From: Silurus meridionalis
Taxonomy: Eukaryota; Chordata; Actinopteri; Siluriformes; Siluridae
Assembly (NCBI RefSeq): GCF_014805685.1
Contig: NC_060887.1
Coordinates: forward strand, 15,038,963-15,102,962
DNA: 64,000 nucleotides
Direction: 5' to 3'
The notes below the pieces were generated by a model. It was not told the origin of the DNA and ran no database searches. It saw nothing but the letters and a program-made list of their open reading frames with translations. Of this stretch, positions 56,402 to 64,000 are shown piece by piece. A program made the translations under genes and the position numbers. The stretch's first letter is position 1; every line of letters starts with the position of its first letter.

Positions 56402-56423
56402 CACACACACCCACACACACACA
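56351..56423. repeat. (CA)n-rich tract
   Basis: AC runs interrupted by AAAA and CCC. Confidence 0.88.
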
Positions 56424-56536
56424 GCCTAAAATGACCTCTCCTTGAACTGCATTCTGCTACGCTTTTTATAGACATTTAAAGCAAAATAAGTGCTAGCATG
56501 CTGCTGTCTGGATCTAATCACAGACACATTAAAGAA

Positions 56537-57340
<804 letters not shown>

Positions 57341-57431
57341 AACAGAATCCCTGTAGATTACAGAATTATAGTCCTTTATCACAGTTCATCAATTTAGTTA
57401 TAAGTAGTGAACGATTTTGTATTTTTAATCA

Positions 57432-57433
<2 letters not shown>

Positions 57434-57473
<40 letters not shown>
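57434..57473. repeat. (GT)n microsatellite
   Basis: About 20 GT repeats. Confidence 0.94.
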
Positions 57474-57476
<3 letters not shown>

Positions 57477-58485
57477 ACGGACATTTGATTCTGGATGTAT
57501 CCCTGCCTATCCCAAAAGTCCACAACAACTTTAAACTGGACATATGGATATAGACATGTTTGAATTTAAGTGCGATGACTTGTGATGCTCTGCAACACTG
57601 CAGGATCAGGTCATGTAAGATGACAGAAAAGGAAAGACAAGAAAATCATAAAAGTGAAGTAGAGAACAAATCTTTCACTTAGCTATTCTGGTGCCTATGG
57701 ACTACTGATCCGATTGCTAAAAGTTCTCGGGATTCTGTAACACAGAGCTAGAATCTGTACCACAGGATAATAAACTGGATGTTATTCATTCCCAGATGAG
57801 TCAATCTTCTTCAAAGTGTCTCTAAGGTGAACAAAACAGTTTTGTCCATCGGAATTTGTTCCTCTAGTTTTTCAGTTGTTGAATCAGTAAATAATTATAT
57901 AGATATTATTTGAAAGAAAGAAAAGGAAATACAATGAATAAAAACCAGAAAAGGTAAAACAGAAAGAAAAATATTAAAAAGGGAAGAGATAGAAAAGAGA
58001 ATGAAATAAAGAAAGAAAAAACAAACAAAGGTAATGCAAATACTGACATTCCACACTTAACTAATGTGAATGAGTTTATTAGTTAACCCTAGCTAACTAA
58101 CCAGCTATCTATGTTGATTAAAATAAAAATGAAAGGGCAAAACAGATGTACAAATTGCCATATTTGTGAATATTTATAGCTTCTGACATATTTAATGAAG
58201 GCGAACGTATAGAGAGGTTTTTAGGCCATTTCTAATTACCTATTACAAAAATAATAATCCATTGATATTATCGGTTACACATAGACGTTTAAAATATTTA
58301 TTGTTTATTTTGATTTTGTGTATATGTGCCAGGAGTAGAACCTGAAGAAGAACAGCTGCTGGAGAAATGTTATATTCGAGGGATGAACATAAATTCAAAG
58401 TGCAGACCGAGACGATACACGTGTTTCACCTGGAGCACCACACTGAAGGACCTAAACAAGCTGAAAAGGCTTTCTTGTGCTCTCT

Positions 58486-58489
<4 letters not shown>
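57474..58489. other. Unique DNA
   Basis: No gene seen. GAAAGAAA-rich stretch at 57910-58030. Confidence 0.45.

Positions 58490-58550
<61 letters not shown>
58490..58550. repeat. (GT)n microsatellite
   Basis: About 30 GT repeats. Confidence 0.95.
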
Positions 58551-58553
<3 letters not shown>

Positions 58554-58812
58554 CCTCCGGGCACTACATCTGCTGAACATTCAGGAAACTCAATCACTTA
58601 ATGACTTGCGCCTCACAGATAGTTGAAGTCAGGGTCAGCCTATTTGGATGAATTACGCAGGTCGGTTGTGTCCTAATCCATTAAACGAGACTCACACTCT
58701 GCTCCACATCTGTCACGCAACCTGATCCAAATCCCTTCACCTTACTCTAGTTACTGCACCCGTAACACTGGAGCTCTTTTGCCGTCACCTTTCACCTCCC
58801 TGCCTCAGTCAA

Positions 58813-58916
58813 TTTCTTTCTTTCTTTCTTTCTTTCTATCTATCTATCTATCTATCTATCTATCCATCCATCCATCCATCCATCCATCCATCCATCCATC
58901 CATCCATCCATCCATG

Positions 58917-58990
<74 letters not shown>
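58813..58990. repeat. Four-part compound microsatellite
   Basis: (TTTC)n 58813-58837, (TATC)n 58838-58863, (CATC)n 58864-58915 and (TA)n 58919-58990 in direct succession. Confidence 0.95.
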
Positions 58991-58995
<5 letters not shown>

Positions 58996-59689
58996 TTTTT
59001 TTAATTGCACTATATTAATGGAAAAATAAATATTTCAAGAATACATTTTAATATCTTCAAAACCTCACAATATTCATAATATCATTATGATCATTATATT
59101 TATTTTTGTTTAAACCATTTTAAACCTCAACTGATGAAGTCTAGGTATAGTTTGGAGCTCCTGTGTTCTATGTCACAATTGACAGTTAATAATGTTTGAT
59201 CAAACATCAGATTAAACAATGATTCAGAAACAGAATCCTGGAACAATTCATAGTGAATGTGTTCACATGACACATTTTATTAATGCCATTAATCTCTGAT
59301 CATTCAACTTTTGGCAACGGGGTTTACTGAAAAAGCATCCTTTTACACTTGTTACCACGGCAACTGTAAAACAGATTCCTTTTTTCCAGTTAAATGCATT
59401 TTTAACCCCTTAATAACAATAAAGTTTGTAGAGTTACTAGCTGCTAAGACATTAACAAAGTGTTGGATTGAAATAACCAAAAGTCTTTGAAACATTGAGA
59501 ACAATTGAAAATATTCCCTAGCTAGCTAAATTAACCTTTTAAACACAATTTCATTTGCAAAACATTTACATGTAGTTTTATTTTGTGACATAACATCAAC
59601 TAGCTGATTAACTTCTGACTTTGTTTTGAACCATCTTTACATGTCCCTGTCTGCTTCTTTCTAGCAAAAATACTCCATCCGAACTTCAT
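58991..59689. other. Unique AT-rich DNA
   Basis: No gene seen. Confidence 0.45.
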
Positions 59690-60140
59690 GCTAACTCTGC
59701 TGGAAGCTAATGTGAATGAGATTAGCGCTTCACAATGAACTGCTCCAGGCAAATGATGTGGTTGACTCAGATTAAGATGAATGTGTCGGCATTCGGAGCT
59801 AATTAAGGGCCGGAAGACCCGGAGCGAAAATAACACGTCAAACCTGAACGTCTCACAGAGTAGGTTCAAGTAAAACTTCATCTCTGAGCCATGAGACGAG
59901 AACGAGACAAACGAAGGGAAGCTTTTTTTTCACAGGGATTCACACGGCTGCTCACTTTAATGAAGCACTCAGAGAGAATTAAGGTCACCTCTGAAGACCA
60001 GGAGGTGACTAGATCCCTCTCTCTGTCTCGCTTTCGTACTGAAAGAATGACTTAATGATCTGCCAAACGAGGCGTGGAGGAATTCGAGGGCTTAATTAGC
60101 GCTAATCCTGAGCGTTTGTAGACTTGACACAAAGGAACGA
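59690..60140. other. Unique transposon-free segment, possible conserved non-coding element
   Basis: Balanced composition with several homeodomain-type words: GCTAATTAAGGGC (59798), GATTAGCGCTT (59720) and the 12-bp palindrome ATTAGCGCTAAT (60095-60106) followed by CC. No convincing coding frame; the 93-codon minus frame at 59600-59881 has no recognisable domain. A regulatory role is an inference. Confidence 0.3.
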
Positions 60141-61364
60141 TTGGAGGTGTTTTGGTGGAACTAGCTGCTGTGCTAGTTTTAGTAAAAGAAAATTTAATTG
60201 TTAAATTCAAAACACAAATTCACAGTCAGTTAGCTTTTACAAACATTAAATAGTTTTAGACAAATGTCTTTCTTCAGGACATGTTATTGTTGCAATGTCA
60301 AACTTTCAGGCATTTCTGGATAAATTCAGGTATTTTAAAAATAAACAAAGAAAAAAGTGATTATGTTGAGCATGAGACATTTTACAAGGAGAAAGATATT
60401 TCTATACAGCTATTCAATTTCTTTTTTGTAATATTCAATATTTAAGAAACAGCATATATAAAGGCTTGCATTTGTTACACATGGGTACCAAACTGAAAGC
60501 CCTTTACAGAATATATATGTGTCTTTGGATGCAGTGGCATGGAATTGTTCCTTAACTTGAACTAGGAGACACAAATCTGACTTTGTACCTCAATCTCCAC
60601 AAGCACACTCCAAAATCAAATAGAACATCTTCCCAGTAGAGTGGAGGTTATGATAAAGGAAAATGGGGACAAACCGTAGAATAGGAACTTCCAAGAGAAC
60701 ATATGCATCTTTTGGTCATTCGCTACAAATCTTTTCTATAGCTCTTCCTGTTTTCTTCCTGTTTTCCAGTTTTGTTGATTTGGTATGTCAATACTAACTA
60801 GCATTTTGGTTTGTAAGATATAATCTAGCAATTCAAAGGGAAACAATAATGTAAGAAATATCTTTATGACCAAAACATCTTTAGGTTCTGCCTGTTTCTA
60901 ATTTGAAAGTGGTTACAATAGATTAGCATAAAATGGTTATTGTTATTGAAGATAATTACTATATGTAAATCATGGTGGTTAATGATGACTTTATAAAGAT
61001 AATTTGTCCTGATTCATCAGCGTGAAGGTCAAAAGGAACTATGGCATGAAAGGAGCAAATGACCTATGTGACAAATTATTTATCGAACTGAGCATCTTTG
61101 AAGCACAGCTGGGTTAGTGCTCGTTCTGCCACTCTCTCAGTCATTTCTTCTTATTTCAAGCACCATTTAGGATTTAAAATGAAGTCTGAAACCCGCTGCT
61201 GCTGAACTCATCACTATGTCTTCATACGTTCAAAACATCATACAGAAATAATAATAAACATATAAAACTTTTTTGGTTGTGACTGAATAATTAAAATATG
61301 ATGCATCAGCGCTTAGTAGTGACTTTATTGCAATTGCATCCTTTATACAGTATATGCATGTAGG
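60141..61364. other. Unique DNA, possible conserved segment at 61000-61190
   Basis: No gene seen. 61000-61190 (AAGGTCAAAAGGAACTATGG, AAATGACCTATGTGAC) is repeat-free and less AT-rich than its neighbours. Confidence 0.3.
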
Positions 61365-61422
61365 TTCCCTGGTGGTCTAGTGGTTAGGATGCGGGCGCTC
61401 TCACCGCTGCCGCCTGGGTTCG
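61365..61422 (+). pseudogene. Truncated tRNA-Glu (CTC) copy
   Basis: TCCCTGGTGGTCTAGTGGTT is the start of vertebrate tRNA-Glu, and the anticodon arm GCGCTCTCACCGC has anticodon CTC at 61400-61402. The D arm and A box are intact. Compared with the usual gene there is an extra G near 61394 and changes in the variable region. The copy stops in the T loop at GGGTTCG and runs into TTATATTTTTTTTG, so the 3' half of the T arm and the acceptor strand are missing. It cannot make a tRNA; it may be a retroposed 5' fragment or a SINE head. Confidence 0.85.
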
Positions 61423-63185
61423 TTATATTTTTTTTGTTTATTAATTTAGTGACATGTCAAGAAGTTTCTCACAGTTTCTATGTAACGTGACAAGTTGTGT
61501 GGAGAGTGTTTGTGTGTGTTTGTGTGTGTGTGTGGGGGTGTTAGCTTTTTATACAAACATTCCATTCATATTCAGGACTGAGCGATACCTTTTACCGTCT
61601 TTTATAATATAATTTCTAGGACTTCAGATGTTTTTTAATTTTATTTACATTTTTTTTTAACAAACTGTAGCTGCTTTTCTTTTGTTTAAAGTGATTTTTG
61701 TTTAATGATTTTTTTTATAGTTTTTTATAAATAATTAAATATAGTTTTGTTTAGATTTATTAAATAAATAATGCTTTTTGTAATGTAAAACTCAATATTT
61801 AATGGACCACTACCATTGTTTACTTATTAATTAATTGTAACTCTAAAATAATAATTTGCTTTGGAATAAAAAAAAATTGTATTCTTTATAATATAGACTT
61901 TTTTGTATTAAGATCAATATTTGTATTTTTATGTTCTTTTCAATCAAAATGTCATTTTAATTATATATAACCATAATAGTATTTATTTTTGTATTAAAAA
62001 TTATTTTTTTCCCATCATATAAAAATCTAAAACTATAAAAGCTGTGGTATAAAAGTAATAAAGCTTATTGCACACATATTGGTTCGTTCTTTATGGGTTA
62101 TTTCAACATTTAGTTGTTTTCGGTTGTGAATCGTTTTCTGAACACTTCAACACATCTCTCCATCTTTCATATCACAGTGTCAGTTTGTGTATAGTTCAGT
62201 TGCTTCAGAGCTGTTCCTGAAGGTAATATACTCGTGCTGAATTTTACGTCCACCTTACATATAACTCTATGCTGCTCCGATCGACACAGGAAATCAGATG
62301 GAATTTCCCCTGGGAATAAAATTGTACTTCTACCCTTGATTTATTTTTTTGTCTCTGCTAGATATTCTGTAGATATACTGTAGGTGGATTTTTTGTATTA
62401 CATGTGTGTTTCATGAGATTTTTATAAACAAAGAAAAAAAAAATTAAAACTCTATTGAAAACATAATGATTTGGATAATAAAAAATAAAGTCATAAAAAT
62501 TAAATATGCTGATGTCAAATCAGCAAAAGAAATACAAAAATTATATAATGCAATTAATCACCATATATAAATCATTTAATTTAAACATCATGTTCTTTAC
62601 AAATTAGAACTCTCGTTATGATGTCACTGTGATCTCACAAGGATGCTGTGTGGACAAGATACATTTATTCAATAAAAAAAAAGCATATAAAGCAGAGTCG
62701 CTTTTACAACCCTGAAGTGTGGTACTCCTCTGAAACATAAAAAGTATTGCCTCCCATGCATTTGCATTAACATCAACAAACCTTTGCACAGTGTTGTCTA
62801 CACTAGTAGACTAGTCCATACACACTTCACAAGCCTTGAAGGGAAGTTGACTAGACCAGGAAAAACAGGAAGGATCTGTTTTTGGGATTTATGATAGTAT
62901 GATGTTAATAATACACTAAAAGACAAAAACAGAATGAAAGCGGGGGATAAAAATAACAGTTCCATCAACACAGAATCCCACTGGCATGGTTTCTTGAACA
63001 AAGAAAAAAATCTCACCTGAAAGGTTAAAGATGTCTCCAAAGTCTCCAGATCTCCACTAAAGCCTGAATCTGTTCTTAAATGATTTACCTTGAACTCTGG
63101 TAGGGGTTTAAAAGCTACCTGCAGATGAAATTCCCGTCTCTGCAGGAACGGGAATAATCCCAGGCATGTTTATAGGCACTGAGGA
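61423..63185. other. Unique AT-rich DNA
   Basis: No gene or recognisable transposon. T-rich runs are frequent between 61620 and 62040. Confidence 0.45.
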
Positions 63186-63193
63186 CTAAACAT

Positions 63194-63219
63194 GCACACA
63201 CACACACACACACACACAT

Positions 63220-63259
<40 letters not shown>
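63194..63259. repeat. (CA)n microsatellite
   Basis: CA run with TACA and TATA interruptions. Confidence 0.94.
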
Positions 63260-63260
<1 letters not shown>

Positions 63261-63949
63261 AATAATCAGTATAAAAGATAAAAGTTAGTAAGTGAGCGAT
63301 GAGCCTGATTGGCAGTTACACCATTAATTACAAATCAAAGGTGCATTATTTTGTCCAAATCTTAATTCAGAATCCCCGTCACATAGGCTATTATAACAAT
63401 ACAATGTCTTTAGGTTACCTTATTAAGAAAAATTAATGCTTTAAGATGCATGATTTACATAGCATGACATATATAAATGTTTTAATTAAAAGCAGAAAAG
63501 AAAGAGAGAAATAAGAGAGACATAAGCATAGCAACAACAACCGCAGAACCATATACATTACTGATGTGATGGTAATGTTGGTTAAATGAATTGCTTATAA
63601 GCCATTAACAATGACCTGTGAGTGATTAAAGAGGCCAGACACACAAAAATCATGTATGTGAAATCAGTGGTACCATACTAACACACCATGACCCACCCAC
63701 CTACACACACTTTCACACACCCACACATACTCTCGAGAGTATATAACACAGACATTCACATGCAACCACACATATCATATACATACAACACAGCAATCCA
63801 ATACCACCCACAATCTGTCTCTCTTTCTTTTTCTCTCTCACACACACACACACTGAAGGACATGGTGGTGGGCAGATTAGAAGCAGCTGGCTCTGGTTCA
63901 GCACACACATTAGTGAAGGCCTTTGACTCAGGGTGCATGCATATGAACG
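63260..63949. other. Unique DNA with CACA-rich pieces
   Basis: No gene seen. A short CT/CA tract lies at 63818-63853. Confidence 0.4.
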
Positions 63950-63951
63950 CA

Positions 63952-64000
<49 letters not shown>
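63950..64000. repeat. (AC)n microsatellite at window end
   Basis: AC run that reaches the end of the window. Confidence 0.95.

Noticed and set aside
59600..59881. 93-codon minus-strand gene
   Set aside because: No domain, no splice or start context that supports it. I prefer non-coding, possibly regulatory, DNA.

Overview
The window looks like euchromatic, non-coding DNA of a ray-finned (teleost) fish. The basis is its repeat content: long (CA)n, (GT)n and (TA)n tracts every few kilobases, several Tc1/mariner families, two DIRS1-like tyrosine-recombinase retrotransposons, L2-type and RTE-type LINEs, and a fish-type SINE. A catfish or another otophysan would fit, but that is only an inference. 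I found no host protein-coding gene, rRNA, CRISPR array or bacterial-type operon. Every long open frame with recognisable protein content belongs to a mobile element, and most are broken.

Region by region. 1-9028 is a satellite-like tandem array with a unit of about 311 bp. Every unit carries a tRNA-like segment with polymerase III A and B boxes on the minus strand. Two LINEs have inserted into it: a near full-length endonuclease-RT LINE on the minus strand (2741-6438) and a 5'-truncated LINE on the plus strand with a 541-codon RT frame (6908-8967). 9029-14229 is mostly unique, with microsatellites and the 3' end of an LTR retrotransposon (internal end plus LTR, 12831-13479). 14230-15855 is a complete Tc1-like transposon with long IR/DR termini; 17442-17513 is a detached end of the same family. 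18443-21690 is unique DNA and simple repeats.

21688-24240 is a nest: a DIRS1-like element (22324-24165) interrupts the coding region of a hAT-like ZMYM1/TTF-type element. 24536-25190 and 29297-30828 are two decayed copies of another Tc1 family. 31498-32110 is a 15-bp minisatellite. 32755-33309 is a MITE carrying an inserted LINE tail, and 34445-34858 is an internally deleted Tc1/mariner copy.

37509-44303 is the deepest nest: a DIRS1-like element containing an L2-type LINE, which itself contains a MITE (38259-39036) and a SINE (40041-40390), plus a separate LINE 3' tail (42139-42640). 44926-45715 is a LINE fragment. 45928-46458 is an internally deleted Tc1-like element sitting inside a (TA)n tract. 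49707-50295 and 53240-53530 are RTE-type LINE fragments. 55118-56000 is a decayed Tc1-like element. 56538-57340 is a long purine-rich strand. 61365-61422 is a truncated tRNA-Glu(CTC) copy.

The genes do not form a pathway. What they record is a succession of insertions: satellite, then LINEs; hAT, then DIRS; DIRS, then LINE, then MITE and SINE. A few unique, transposon-free stretches (20440-20760, 37140-37345, 46850-47115, 59690-60140, 61000-61190) have the look of conserved non-coding sequence and are the most likely host-functional DNA here.
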